Source: Reyranellaceae bacterium
GTDB lineage: Bacteria > Pseudomonadota > Alphaproteobacteria > Reyranellales > Reyranellaceae
Length of the DNA stretch: 36,954 nt
Direction of reading: 5' to 3'
NCBI GenBank assembly: GCA_022844045.1
Contig: JALHMM010000064.1
Location: 1-36,954 of the forward strand
Positions 1 through 8,176 of this stretch are shown here, one piece after another. The number at the start of each line of letters is the position of its first letter. Positions within the stretch are counted from its first letter, which is position 1. The notes under the pieces were generated by a model, which saw nothing but the letters and a program-made list of their open reading frames with translations, ran no database searches and was not told the origin of the DNA. Made by a program: the position numbers and the translations under genes.

Positions 1-251
1 GTGCGGCCGCGCGCCTCGGCGATCACCTCGGTCAATCGCGACGGCACGGGCTCGTCGAGCGCCGGATCGTAGAGCGTGCCCAGCAGGCGCACCTGCTCAC
101 GCCAGGCGGCGACCTTGGCGCGCGCCTCGGCATCGGCAGCGAGATGCGCCTCGACCGCGCGCCTGCGCCGCACGTCGAGCCGATCGTCGACATAGGCGTG
201 CAGGTCGGCCTCCTCGATCGGGCCGTCTCCTGTCCGCTCCCGCGAACTCAT
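1..251 (-). CDS. Anti-sigma factor, N-terminal part (cut by window edge)
   Basis: The reading frame starts at the ATG at 251 and runs off the left edge, so only about 83 residues are seen. The visible part has the acidic helical opening common to ECF-associated anti-sigma factors (EEADLHAYVDDRLDVRRRRA, residues 13-32, then LAADAEARAKVAAWREQ). It has no cysteine in this part, so a zinc-binding HC2 finger is not evident. Its ATG overlaps the stop of the sigma-factor gene by four bases (ATGA), which implies translational coupling. By family knowledge the domain would bind and hold the sigma factor until a stress signal; a membrane segment would lie in the missing part. The signal cannot be told from this fragment. 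Confidence 0.75.
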   Translation of the reverse strand, partial: MSSRERTGDGPIEEADLHAYVDDRLDVRRRRAVEAHLAADAEARAKVAAWREQVRLLGTLYDPALDEPVPSRLTEVIAEARGR

Positions 252-763
252 ACGCCACTCCTCGGCGGGGCATTCCGCTCGCCGCCCGTCATCCTCAATC
301 GCTCCCGCGCCCGCGACAGGCGCGACATCACCGTGCCGATCGGCACGCCCAGCACGCCGGCGATCTCGGCGTAGGACATACCTTCCAGCGCCACCAGCAA
401 GAGCACCTGGCGGTGCTCCAGCGAGAGGTGACGCAACGCCGTCAGCATCTCGCGCGCCGCCATGCTCTCGATCTGCGACGCCGGGCGCCCCGGCTCCATC
501 ACGTCGTCGATCGACGCCGCGCGCGGCCGCGACGCCGCGCGGCGCCGGTCGTTGGCGTGCAGGTTGTGCATGATCGTGAACAACCAGGCGCGCAGATTGC
601 CGGGGCGCCGCCAGAGGTGCGCCCGCGACAAAGCCCGCTCCAGGCAGTCCTGCACCAGATCGTCGGCCTGCTGCACGTCGCCCACCAGCGCGCGCGCATA
701 GCGGCGCAGCGCGGGCACGTGTTGCGGCAACAGATCCGGCAGGGCGTCCACGACCCGATACAA
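248..763 (-). CDS. ECF-family RNA polymerase sigma factor
   Basis: A 171-residue protein with the two-domain layout of ECF sigma factors. Region 2 lies at about residues 15-80 and contains ADDLVQDCLERAL, the polymerase-contacting and -10 helix. Region 4 lies at about 105-160 and carries the helix-turn-helix YAEIAGVLGVPIGTVMSRLSRARERL, split here as YAEIAGVLGVPIGTVMSRLS then RARERL. The start is a TTG at 761-763; no ATG fits better. It is followed directly by its anti-sigma partner through an ATGA overlap. ECF genes are often autoregulated, but I could not settle a promoter in the 145-base divergent gap to the HAD gene. The regulon is unknown. Confidence 0.9.
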   Translation of the reverse strand: MYRVVDALPDLLPQHVPALRRYARALVGDVQQADDLVQDCLERALSRAHLWRRPGNLRAWLFTIMHNLHANDRRRAASRPRAASIDDVMEPGRPASQIESMAAREMLTALRHLSLEHRQVLLLVALEGMSYAEIAGVLGVPIGTVMSRLSRARERLRMTGGERNAPPRSGV

Positions 764-908
764 CCCGACCGGTGGCCGGCGCGTCCAGCGAATACCCGGC
801 GCGTCAGGCCAGTTACCGATTCAACACTACCCCGGGGCGGCTATTCCCAACCCATGAAACGATGCCGCATCCAGACAGGAGCACCCGTCAGTCTGTAAGG
901 TCGCCGGC

Positions 909-1571
909 ATGAAAATCCTGCCGCGCCCGCCCAGCGCCGTCGCCTTCGACATGGACGGGCTGCTGTTTGATACCGAACGCCTGTACCAGGAGGCGATCCT
1001 GGCCGCGGCGGCCGAGCTTGGCGTGCCGATGACCGTCGAGGTCTTTCGCAGCCTCATCGGCGGATCCTGGGCGATCAATCGCGCTCGCATGGTCGATGCC
1101 TATGGCGAGTCCTATCCCTGCGACGCGCTGCGCGACCGATGGAGCGCCCATTTCCAGCGCGCGATCGAGCACGACGTGCCGTTGAAGCCCGGGGCCCAGG
1201 AACTGCTCGACCTGCTCGACACGATGGGGCTGCCGCGCGCCATCGCCACGTCATCATCGCACGGAACGGCACGCCACCACCTCGCGCTGCATCGACTCGA
1301 CGGCCGCTTTCACCATGTCGTTGCCGCTGGCGACTATCAACGAAGCAAGCCCGCGCCCGATCCGTTCCTCGCCGCAGCCCGGCTACTCAACGTGCCGCCC
1401 GAGTCTTGTATCGCGCTGGAGGACTCGCACAACGGCGTCAGGTCCGCCGCCGCGGCCGGCATGATGACCATCATGGTTCCCGATCTGCTGCCGGCAACCG
1501 AGGAGATCAGGAGCCTGTCGGTCCATGTCGCTTCGGACCTGCACGAAGTCCGGCGGCTGCTTGCCGCCTGA
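909..1571 (+). CDS. HAD-family phosphatase, beta-phosphoglucomutase-like
   Basis: A 220-residue haloacid dehalogenase superfamily protein. Motif I is FDMDGLLFDTE with the nucleophile Asp14 and general acid Asp16; motif II is the Ser/Thr of IATSSS; motif III is the Lys of RSKPAPDPF; motif IV is the acidic LEDSHNGVRSA. An alpha-helical cap is inserted between motifs I and II, so this is subfamily IA. Such proteins hydrolyse or mutate phosphorylated sugars and other small phosphate esters in the cytoplasm. The exact substrate cannot be read from the sequence. It is divergent from the sigma-factor gene and its TGA abuts the stop of the convergent RidA gene with no spacer. Confidence 0.9.
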   Translation: MKILPRPPSAVAFDMDGLLFDTERLYQEAILAAAAELGVPMTVEVFRSLIGGSWAINRARMVDAYGESYPCDALRDRWSAHFQRAIEHDVPLKPGAQELLDLLDTMGLPRAIATSSSHGTARHHLALHRLDGRFHHVVAAGDYQRSKPAPDPFLAAARLLNVPPESCIALEDSHNGVRSAAAAGMMTIMVPDLLPATEEIRSLSVHVASDLHEVRRLLAA

Positions 1572-1949
1572 TCACGCCACAGTCGGTAACGCGGCGGTGA
1601 TGATGATCTCGATCAGATCGCCCTCGGGCATGATCGACTGCACGAAGGATCGCACCGGGCCGTGGCCATCCGGCATCCAGCTGGCCCACGCCTCGTCGAA
1701 CGCCGGCTTGTTGTCGTGGTCGGTCACGACGATCTCGGCCTTGACGATGCGCGTGCGATCGAGCCCGGCATCCCCGAGGTAGCCGTCGATGACGCCGAGC
1801 GCGCCCAGGGTCTGGACGCGGATGTCCTGGGCGCGATCCGGCGACGTCGCCACCGCCCAAAGGAAGCCGCCGCCGCCCGGCAGGCGATAGACCGCCACCG
1901 ACGACTTACTCGGCAATTTCCTGTTGGGCACCCGGCTGATGTCGGTCAC
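1572..1949 (-). CDS. RidA (YjgF/UK114) family protein
   Basis: A 125-residue protein starting at GTG 1947-1949. The C-terminal block VRSFVQSIMPEGDLIEIIIT matches the RidA signature around the carboxylate-binding arginine, and the middle has the family's helix with a conserved acidic end (IVVTDHDNKPAFDEAWASWM). RidA enzymes hydrolyse reactive enamine/imine intermediates made by PLP enzymes. Many paralogues have other or unknown jobs, and this one is divergent enough that the deaminase activity is only inferred. It precedes no partner enzyme here; the Bug-family gene upstream on the same strand is 11 bases away, so the two may be co-transcribed. Confidence 0.8.
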   Translation of the reverse strand: MTDISRVPNRKLPSKSSVAVYRLPGGGGFLWAVATSPDRAQDIRVQTLGALGVIDGYLGDAGLDRTRIVKAEIVVTDHDNKPAFDEAWASWMPDGHGPVRSFVQSIMPEGDLIEIIITAALPTVA

Positions 1950-1960
1950 GCTCCTGGCTC

Positions 1961-2929
1961 CTACTCCAGGCGGATGCCGGCGTCGGCGATGACCTTCTTC
2001 CAGATCTCTGTCTCGCGGGCGATATGGGCCGTCGCGTCGGCGGCCGTGCTGGCGAGCGTCTCCATGCCCTGCTTGGCATACGCATCCCGCACCTCGGGCG
2101 CGTTCAGCGCCTTGGTCAGGATGCCGTTGAGGGCGTTGACAATCTCAGGCGGGGTCTTGGACGACACCACGGCGGCGTACCAGTTGGTGGCGGCATAGCC
2201 GGGGAAGCCCTGCTCCGCGATGGTCGGAATGTCGGGGTCGAACGGCGAGCGCTTGGCGCCGGTGACGGCCAGCGCGCGGATGCGACCGTCGCGCATGAAG
2301 GCCGTCGCGGTCGGCGCGCTGGCGATCAGCGACGGCACATGACCGGCCACCAGGTCGTTCATCGCCGGGCCACCGCCGCGGAACGGGATATGGTTGAGCT
2401 TCACGCCGCTGCGCGCCTTCAGGAGCTCGCCGGCGAGATGGCCGGCGCCGCCGATCCCTGAGGAGCCATAGTCGATACCCTCCGGCCGCCGGCCCAGCGC
2501 CAGGTACTCCGCGAGCGTCTTGGCCGGCACGCTGGGATGCACGACCACGACGTTGGAGAAGTCGACCGCCAGCGTCACCGCCGCGATGTCCTGCGGCTCG
2601 TAGCCAACATCCTTCATCGCGTAGGGATTGACCGCGAGCATCCCGATATTGGCCAGCAGAACGGTGTGACCATCGGGTGGCGCGCGCAGCGCCTCGCGGG
2701 TGGCGATGTTGCCGCCGGCGCCAGGCTTGTTGTCGACCAGCACCGACAGCCCGGCGCTCTTGGTCAGCTCCTGCGCCAGCACGCGCGCGACGATGTCGCC
2801 ACCGCCGCCAGCGGCGAAGCCAACGATCAGCCTGAGCTGCTTGGACGGGAACGACTGCGCCCGACCCACGACCGGCGGCAGGCCTGCGATGACCGCGGCG
2901 GCGGACAAAAGCAGCGAACGGCGATACAT
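1961..2929 (-). CDS. Bug-family (TctC-like) periplasmic solute-binding protein
   Basis: A 322-residue protein with an N-terminal export signal (MYRRSLLLSAAAVIAGLPPV, cleavage probably after GRAQ). It shows the Bug signature LIVGFAAGGGGDIVARVLA and then VDNKPGAGGNIA, both of which line the ligand pocket in this family. The ribosome site GGAGGA sits at a good distance before the ATG at 2929. Bug proteins normally capture small carboxylates for tripartite tricarboxylate transporters, but no TctA or TctB gene lies nearby, so this is an orphan. Orphan Bug proteins are very numerous in beta- and some alphaproteobacteria. The ligand is unknown. Confidence 0.92.
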   Translation of the reverse strand: MYRRSLLLSAAAVIAGLPPVVGRAQSFPSKQLRLIVGFAAGGGGDIVARVLAQELTKSAGLSVLVDNKPGAGGNIATREALRAPPDGHTVLLANIGMLAVNPYAMKDVGYEPQDIAAVTLAVDFSNVVVVHPSVPAKTLAEYLALGRRPEGIDYGSSGIGGAGHLAGELLKARSGVKLNHIPFRGGGPAMNDLVAGHVPSLIASAPTATAFMRDGRIRALAVTGAKRSPFDPDIPTIAEQGFPGYAATNWYAAVVSSKTPPEIVNALNGILTKALNAPEVRDAYAKQGMETLASTAADATAHIARETEIWKKVIADAGIRLE

Positions 2930-2981
2930 GCGATCTCCTCCCGGACCGGCACCCTTCGAGCAACGCTACACTAGGGGCGCA

Positions 2982-4415
2982 TCAGACGACGCGGAAGTTC
3001 TTGAACTGCCAGGGGTCCTTGCGATCGAGATCCTCGGGGAACAGTCCGCCGCGATCCTGCAGCGGCGTCCAGTCGCTGTACTTGCCGACGACGGGGCCGA
3101 GATAGGGCATGCAGATCTCGAGATGGCGGTCGAAATCCATCTCGTCGGCCTCGACGACGCCGCGATTCGGGTTCTCGATCGCCCAGATGATGCCCGAGAG
3201 CACCGGCGCGCAGACCTGCAGCGAGGTGGCGTTGTTGTAGGGCGCCAGCTTGCGCGCCTCTTCGATCGAGAGCTGCGAGCCGTACCAGTAGGCGCCCTTC
3301 TTGTGGCCCATCAGCAGAACGCCGAGCTCGTCGATGCCCGAGTCGATCTCCTCGACGATCAGGCGCTGGCGCTTCTGCTGCCGCAGGTTCTTCCCCGAGA
3401 TCTCGTGCATCGACATGATCGCCTGGTCGCAGGGGTGATAGGCGTAGTGCACCGTCGGCCGGTACACCGCCTTGCCGCCGCGGCCGCGCAGGGTGAAGTA
3501 GTCGGCGATCGAGATCGCCTCGTTGTGGGTGATGATGAAGCCGTGGAACGGCCCCTCCTTCGGCGTCCACGTCCGCACGCGGGTGTGCAGGCCGGGCCGG
3601 TTCAGATAGATCGCCGCGTCGCAGCCGAACTTGTGGCGCGCGCCATCACGGGGCAGCGCCTTCTCGTGCGTGCCCCAACCCATCTCGGCCGGCTGCGAGC
3701 CTTCGGAGACGAAGCCGTCGATCGACCAGGTGTTGACGAACTCGCCGATCTCCTTCGGCTTGGGCGAGACCTGGGTGTCGCGCTCGGCGATGTGAATCAC
3801 CTTCACGCCCAGGCGCTGGGCCAGCTTGCCCCAGCCTTCGCGGTCCGTCGGGGTCTTCGCCTTCAACCCGGTGTCCTTCGCCAGGTTCACCAGCGCCTGC
3901 TTGACGAAGTGGGAAACTAGGCCCGGGTTGGCGCCGTGGGCGATCACCGCCGTCGGCCCGCCGCGGTACCTCGGGCGCAGCTTCAGCGCCGCCTCGCGCA
4001 GGGCGTAGTTCGAGCGCTGGGAGACCGAGAGGTTGGGGTCGGTGTAGCCGCCCGGCCACGGTTCGATGCAGGTGTCGATGTAGAGCGCGCCCTTCTCCTG
4101 GGCGAACTCGATCAGCGCCGTCGAGGCGACCTCGACCGAGAGGTTGACGATGAAGTCGCCCTTGCTCACCAGCTTCGACAGCTCGGCGCGGTAGTTGGCG
4201 CGCGTCAGCCGCTTGCGGATGAAGGTGATGCCGTACTGCTCGAGCTCGGGCAGGCCGCCGCGATCCTCGGCCGAGATCACGGTGATCTGGCTCGGCTTGA
4301 TGGCGATGTGTCGCAAAATCAAGGGCATCACGCCCTGGCCGATCGAGCCGAAGCCGATCATGACCATGCGGCCGCCGAAGGCGACCTCCTTCTTCGATTT
4401 GCGGGGAGCGGCCAT
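2982..4415 (-). CDS. hss: Homospermidine synthase
   Basis: A 477-residue enzyme when started at ATG 4413-4415, which has GGAGAA seven bases upstream. A longer frame exists upstream but lacks such a site, and 477 residues is the length I know for bacterial homospermidine synthase. The N-terminus is a Rossmann fold with GFGSIGQG at residues 21-28, and the protein continues with family blocks such as YIDTCIEPWPGGY and HGANPGLVSHFVK. The enzyme uses NAD+ as a bound redox cofactor to join two putrescines into sym-homospermidine with release of ammonia. It follows the decarboxylase that can supply putrescine, separated by a 12-bp hairpin, so the two form one pathway module. Confidence 0.95.
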   Translation of the reverse strand: MAAPRKSKKEVAFGGRMVMIGFGSIGQGVMPLILRHIAIKPSQITVISAEDRGGLPELEQYGITFIRKRLTRANYRAELSKLVSKGDFIVNLSVEVASTALIEFAQEKGALYIDTCIEPWPGGYTDPNLSVSQRSNYALREAALKLRPRYRGGPTAVIAHGANPGLVSHFVKQALVNLAKDTGLKAKTPTDREGWGKLAQRLGVKVIHIAERDTQVSPKPKEIGEFVNTWSIDGFVSEGSQPAEMGWGTHEKALPRDGARHKFGCDAAIYLNRPGLHTRVRTWTPKEGPFHGFIITHNEAISIADYFTLRGRGGKAVYRPTVHYAYHPCDQAIMSMHEISGKNLRQQKRQRLIVEEIDSGIDELGVLLMGHKKGAYWYGSQLSIEEARKLAPYNNATSLQVCAPVLSGIIWAIENPNRGVVEADEMDFDRHLEICMPYLGPVVGKYSDWTPLQDRGGLFPEDLDRKDPWQFKNFRVV

Positions 4416-4457
4416 CGAAGTTCTCCAGAAACAGCGGTGAACAGGAAACTGAAACGC

Positions 4458-4485
4458 CGACGGGGCCTTTTTCAAGGCCCCGTCG
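4458..4485 (-). terminator. 12-bp hairpin between the decarboxylase and hss
   Basis: A perfect 12-bp stem (CGACGGGGCCTT pairing with AAGGCCCCGTCG) with a four-base loop lies in the gap between the decarboxylase stop and the hss start. In the minus direction the bases after the stem are GCGTTTCAGTTTCC, a weak and interrupted U-run. It may be a leaky terminator that lowers hss expression, or a stabilising or processing hairpin. The stem is seen; the effect is inference. Confidence 0.5.
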
Positions 4486-4508
4486 TCATAGACCGTGTGG
4501 GCTACCGT

Positions 4509-5642
4509 TTAGATGCAGTAGGTCTTCAAGGGCGCGAAGCCATTGAACGCCACCGACGCGTAGGTCGTGGTGTAGGCGCCGGTCGAGAGGATCTCGACCT
4601 TGTCGCCGACCTTCAGCGCCAGCGGCATCTTGTACTCGGTCTTCTCGTACAGGATGTCGGCGCTGTCGCAGGTCGGACCCGCGAGCACGACCGGGCCCGA
4701 GCGGCCGCCCGTCGGGTACGGCGTGGTGATGCGGTACTTGATGCTCTCGTCCATCGTCTCGGCCAGGCCGCCGAACTTGCCGACGTCGAGATAGACCCAG
4801 CGCTTGCGGTCGTTGGCCGACTTGCGCGAGATCAGCACCACTTCGCTCTGCAGCACGCCGGCGTCGCCGACCATCGAGCGGCCCGGCTCGATGATCACTT
4901 CAGGCATGCGGTTGCCGAAATGCCGCACCAGCGCGCGTTGCACCGCCTCGCAGTACGCCTCGACCGGCGCCACGTCCTTGCGATAGCGCGCGGGGAAGCC
5001 ACCGCCGAGATTGACCATCTTCAGATCGATGCCGGTCTCGGCGAGCGCGTAGAACATCTGCGAGACCTGGGCGAGCGCGCGGTCCCACTGGTCGAGGTCG
5101 GTCTGCTGCGAGCCGACATGGAAGGAGACGCCGTAGGCCTCCAGGCCCATGTCGTTGGCGCGCTTCAGCAGGTCGCGGGCCATCTCGGGCGCGCAGCCGA
5201 ACTTCTTCGACAGCGGCCACTCGGCACCGCCGCAATCGACCAGCACGCGGCAGAACACGCGCGCGCCGGGCGCCGAGCGGGCGAGCTTCTGCAGCTCCGC
5301 CTCGCTGTCGAAGGCGAACAGGCGGACGCCGTTCTGGTGCGCCCAGGCGATGTCCTTTTCCTTCTTGATCGTGTTGCCGAAGGATACGCGCTCGGTGCCA
5401 ACGCCCTGCGCCATGCACAGCTCGATCTCGCCGCGGCTGGCCGTGTCGAAATACGAGCCGAGCTTGCCCAGGCGCGCGAGCACCTCGTTCGCCGGATTGG
5501 CCTTCATGGCGTAGAAGATCTTCGCCTGCGGCAGCAGCTCGCGCATGCGGCGGAAGTTGAACTCCACCACGTCGAGATCGACCACCAGGCACGGGGTCTC
5601 GGGCTGCTTGTCGGCGAGGAATCGTCGGATGCGGTCGGTCAT
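4509..5642 (-). CDS. Fold-III ornithine (or lysine/ornithine) decarboxylase
   Basis: A 377-residue PLP enzyme of the alanine-racemase-fold decarboxylase group when started at ATG 5640-5642. The PLP lysine is Lys47 in FYAMKANP; HVGSQ is at 175-179, EPGR at 252-255, and the active-site cysteine is Cys325 in GPTCDSAD. It converts ornithine to putrescine; some alphaproteobacterial members also take lysine, which cannot be excluded here. No strong Shine-Dalgarno stands before the ATG, which fits a start controlled by the upstream leader. The next gene makes homospermidine from putrescine. An in-frame extension to 5708 reads through a leader hairpin region and is rejected as coding. Confidence 0.92.
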   Translation of the reverse strand: MTDRIRRFLADKQPETPCLVVDLDVVEFNFRRMRELLPQAKIFYAMKANPANEVLARLGKLGSYFDTASRGEIELCMAQGVGTERVSFGNTIKKEKDIAWAHQNGVRLFAFDSEAELQKLARSAPGARVFCRVLVDCGGAEWPLSKKFGCAPEMARDLLKRANDMGLEAYGVSFHVGSQQTDLDQWDRALAQVSQMFYALAETGIDLKMVNLGGGFPARYRKDVAPVEAYCEAVQRALVRHFGNRMPEVIIEPGRSMVGDAGVLQSEVVLISRKSANDRKRWVYLDVGKFGGLAETMDESIKYRITTPYPTGGRSGPVVLAGPTCDSADILYEKTEYKMPLALKVGDKVEILSTGAYTTTYASVAFNGFAPLKTYCI

Positions 5643-5978
5643 GTCGAAAGAACCAGTCTCAAACGGAGTGCGAAAGGCTGCGTCCCAGCGCCAGGCGCCA
5701 GAGCACAAGAGGCCAACACTCCCGGGTCATCCCTGCGGATGCCTTACCGGGAGCGGCACATACTCGAGAGAGGGTTCTTCCGGCCGAACAGCGTGCCGTA
5801 GCCCGAAGGCTCGAGCGCGAAGATCAGTCCGACAATAGGCGGGTGCTTCCGCCCCGCACGGATCGTATGCATGACAAAGGTCCCTTTCGGCGCCGGTCTT
5901 TAGCCGGCATTTCCAAGAAGGACGCTTTCCGTCGTTGCATAACCACAATGGGCCATAGGCACGTGCGTGGGCGTCTGG
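5643..5978 (-). promoter_or_regulatory. Structured leader of the decarboxylase, speF-RNA-like
   Basis: About 335 nt lie between the likely transcription start and the decarboxylase ATG without a convincing long gene. In the minus direction I see several hairpins: GCCGG/CCGGC with a seven-base loop, GCGGGGC/GCACCCGC closed by GGAA, AGCC-TTCG-GGCT, and a longer one at 5719-5753 with outer stem CTCCCGG/CCGGGAG and inner stem CATCC/GGATG. A structured RNA named speF is known upstream of alphaproteobacterial ornithine decarboxylase genes. Position, host and hairpin richness match, but I cannot run a covariance model. It probably adjusts decarboxylase synthesis to ornithine or polyamine supply. Confidence 0.55.
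5824..5940 (-). CDS. Possible 38-residue leader peptide in the decarboxylase leader
   Basis: A short open frame starts at ATG 5938-5940 and encodes a very basic peptide beginning MQRRKASFLEMPAKDRRRKG and ending STRLLSD. Its start has only a weak ribosome site (GTGGTT). It overlaps two of the leader hairpins, so the base pattern may reflect RNA structure rather than protein. In gammaproteobacteria an ornithine-sensing arrest peptide precedes speF; this peptide is not visibly similar to it. Reported as a candidate only. Confidence 0.25.
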   Translation of the reverse strand: MQRRKASFLEMPAKDRRRKGPLSCIRSVRGGSTRLLSD

Positions 5979-5984
5979 GTTTGG

Positions 5985-6012
5985 TAAATACGCTCATTGC
6001 GCCGCAACGCAA
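5985..6012 (-). promoter_or_regulatory. Candidate promoter of the decarboxylase leader
   Basis: On the minus strand TTGCGT (6007-6012) is followed after 16 bases by TATTTA (5985-5990), in an AT-richer patch between the MFS gene stop and the leader. The predicted start near 5978 gives the leader described above. Seen by eye only; the -35 match is partial. Confidence 0.35.
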
Positions 6013-6028
6013 GTGAGAATCGACTCAC
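6013..6028. promoter_or_regulatory. Inverted repeat next to the decarboxylase promoter
   Basis: GTGAG and CTCAC face each other across six bases, immediately upstream of the candidate -35. It could be an operator for a dimeric regulator. The half-sites are only five bases, so chance is possible. Confidence 0.3.
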
Positions 6029-6076
6029 ATCTGTAACTTTTTTGATCCGACGTGGCGCAATCGCAACACGGCGCGC

Positions 6077-7393
6077 TCAGTCACCGCGCGCCGGCGTGCT
6101 GGCGGCAGGCAGTCGGATCGCCGCGGCGAGTCCGGTCAGCACCACGAGCAGGAAGGCGGCGCAGGCGAGCGCCCAGGCGGTGCCGACCTGCGAGGCGACG
6201 ACGCCCCACGCCGTCTGGCCCACGGCGAGGCTGCCGAAGAAGACCAGCTGGTGCACCGCCATGCCCCGCGCCCGCACCCAGGATGGCAGATGATGCTGCG
6301 TGGCGACGTTGTTGTTGGCGTTGACGATCATCCAGCAGCCGCCGGCCAGCGCCAGCGCCAGCCCGACGACGATGGCGTTGGCGATCATCGCCGAGATCCC
6401 CATGCCGAAGGCCACCGCCAGCATCGCCGCGAGGTTGGCGCGATCCGGGCCGAGCCAAGCGTTGAGCCGCGGGATCAGCATGGTGCCGATCACCGCGCCG
6501 ACACCGAAGCTGGAAAACAGCACACCGTACTCGGCGGCATCAAGATGGAGCCGATCGCGGCCCGTGAGTGGCAGCAAGGTGGCGAAGGCACAGGAGGGAA
6601 TGAAGAAGCACACCGCGCGCGCCCAGATCGCCCACAGCGAGGGCGTGGCGCGGATGAACTGGATGCCGCTGCCGAACGCGGCGATGAAGCCCTCGCGGCG
6701 CTGCGCCGCGCTGGCCTCCGGCGGCCGCTTCCAGGTGACGACGGCGAAGATCACGCCGGCGAAGGTCGCGGCGTTGATGGCGAACAGCGCGAAGGTGCCG
6801 GCCAGACCCTGCAGCACCTGGCCGACCACCGGGCCGATGGTCCGGCCGAAATTGAAACCGGCGCTGTTGAGCGCCACGGCTCCGGGCAGGTAGCGTCGGC
6901 CGACCATTTCAGGCACGACGGCGTGCCAGACAGGCCCGTTCATGGCGTTGCCGATGCCCATGCAGAACATCATCGCGATCAGGCTCCAGGCGCTCAGCAG
7001 CCCGGTGAAGGCCAGCACCGCCAGCACCGCCGACGACAGCATCATCCAGAGCTGGGTCGCGATCAGGTACTTGCGCCGATCGAAGCGGTCGGCGAGCACG
7101 CCGGCGAGGAAGCCGAACAGGAAAACCGGGCAGGTGCCGGCCGCCGCCAGCAGCGCCACGAACATCTCACGGTGGTCGCGCGGCGCCAGATCGGTCATGA
7201 CCCAGCCGGCGCCGGCGGTCTGCATCCAGCCGCCGATATTGGAGAGCACGTTGCCGCACCACAGCCGACGAAACGCCGGAATGCGCAGCGGCGACCAGTA
7301 CGTCAATCGCTCTTCAGGCACCGCGGCGGGGACCGATCCGGAGTCGGGGGTGGCCATGCCGGGTCGAGACTCGGCTGGGGAATCGGGCGGCAT
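6077..7393 (-). CDS. MFS transporter, MFS_3/EntS-like exporter type
   Basis: A 438-residue membrane protein with about twelve hydrophobic segments between residues 30 and 430. It opens with SPLRIPAFRRLWCGNVLSNI and has the inter-helix loop GVLADRFDRRKYL, the major-facilitator signature between helices 2 and 3. The set of blocks resembles the MFS_3 group that includes the enterobactin exporter EntS. A polar 30-residue N-terminal tail precedes the first helix. The substrate is unknown. It is divergent from the cytidylyltransferase gene at 7466 and upstream of, but probably separate from, the decarboxylase promoter on the same strand. Confidence 0.88.
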   Translation of the reverse strand: MPPDSPAESRPGMATPDSGSVPAAVPEERLTYWSPLRIPAFRRLWCGNVLSNIGGWMQTAGAGWVMTDLAPRDHREMFVALLAAAGTCPVFLFGFLAGVLADRFDRRKYLIATQLWMMLSSAVLAVLAFTGLLSAWSLIAMMFCMGIGNAMNGPVWHAVVPEMVGRRYLPGAVALNSAGFNFGRTIGPVVGQVLQGLAGTFALFAINAATFAGVIFAVVTWKRPPEASAAQRREGFIAAFGSGIQFIRATPSLWAIWARAVCFFIPSCAFATLLPLTGRDRLHLDAAEYGVLFSSFGVGAVIGTMLIPRLNAWLGPDRANLAAMLAVAFGMGISAMIANAIVVGLALALAGGCWMIVNANNNVATQHHLPSWVRARGMAVHQLVFFGSLAVGQTAWGVVASQVGTAWALACAAFLLVVLTGLAAAIRLPAASTPARGD

Positions 7394-7465
7394 CGCGGTG
7401 ATCAGGCAATCTAGCCGCCGCGCCCCGCCCTGTCATGGCTGGCCGCCGCATGGCGGCCCTGAATC

Positions 7466-8176
7466 ATGGAGCTGAGCGCCGTTATCCTGGCTGCCGGACG
7501 CGGTGCACGGCTGGCGCCACTGACCGACCAGCGGCCCAAATGCCTGTTGCCCGTGGGCGGCCGCGCAATCCTCGATCGCCAGCTCGAGGCGCTGAAGCGC
7601 GCCGGCGTCGGCGAGGTCGCGGTCGTCACCGGCCACGCCGCCGACTTGGTCGAGGCGCAGCTCGTCCAGCGGCCGGGTGTCCGCAGCGTGCGCAACCCGA
7701 GGCATTCGACGACGGACAATCTCGCGAGCTGCCACGCCGCGCGAGACCATTTCGCCGGCGAGGCGACCCTCCTGCTCAACGGCGACGTGCTGATCGAAGA
7801 TGGCGTGCTCGGCGATCTGCTGGCGGCCGGACCGGTGCCGATCCTGATCGCGATCGACCGCAAGCCGCTCTACGATGCCGACGATATGAAGGTCACGACC
7901 ACCAACAACCAGCTTCACCGCATCGGCAAGCACCTGGCCCAGCCCGACGGCGAGGCGATCGGCGTCACGCTGTTGCGTGGCGCGGGCCGCGGCCTCTTCC
8001 TGCGTCAGGTCGCGGCGTGTCTCGCGGCGCCCGGCGGCGAGCGTGCGCTCTATCCCGAGGCGCTCGACGCGCTGGCCCGGCAGGACCAGATCAGCGTGCG
8101 CTCGATCCACGGCCGGCGCTGGATCGAGATCGATACCGCGGATGATCTCGCCGCCGCCGAGGCCATGTCATGGTGA
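7466..8176 (+). CDS. Phosphocholine/polyol-phosphate cytidylyltransferase-like NTP transferase
   Basis: A 236-residue GT-A-fold nucleotidyltransferase. The nucleotide loop AVILAAGRGARLAPLTDQRP is at residues 5-24 and the metal-binding Asp is in LLNGDVLIED. The order NGDV, then AIDRKPLYDADDMKV, then GEAIGVTLL, and a C-terminal RRWIEIDTADDL follows the LicC-like and inositol-phosphate cytidylyltransferase pattern. Such enzymes make CDP-activated small alcohols or polyols. The lipid locus downstream contains a CDP-alcohol phosphotransferase, a natural user of such a product; that link is inference. The gene ends inside a 14-bp tandem repeat and is followed by a small membrane-protein gene. Confidence 0.82.
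   Translation: MELSAVILAAGRGARLAPLTDQRPKCLLPVGGRAILDRQLEALKRAGVGEVAVVTGHAADLVEAQLVQRPGVRSVRNPRHSTTDNLASCHAARDHFAGEATLLLNGDVLIEDGVLGDLLAAGPVPILIAIDRKPLYDADDMKVTTTNNQLHRIGKHLAQPDGEAIGVTLLRGAGRGLFLRQVAACLAAPGGERALYPEALDALARQDQISVRSIHGRRWIEIDTADDLAAAEAMSW

Noticed and set aside
764..908. ECF autoregulatory promoter upstream of the sigma gene
   Set aside because: GAATA- and CGTC-like words are present, but spacing does not fit one known ECF promoter type well enough to call it.
5643..5708. N-terminal extension of the decarboxylase to 5708
   Set aside because: It would add 22 residues not expected in the family; the region looks like the 3' end of the structured leader.
3936..5801. A 621-codon plus-strand frame opposite homospermidine synthase and the decarboxylase
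   Set aside because: No domain visible; the opposite strand has diagnostic motifs of two known enzymes.
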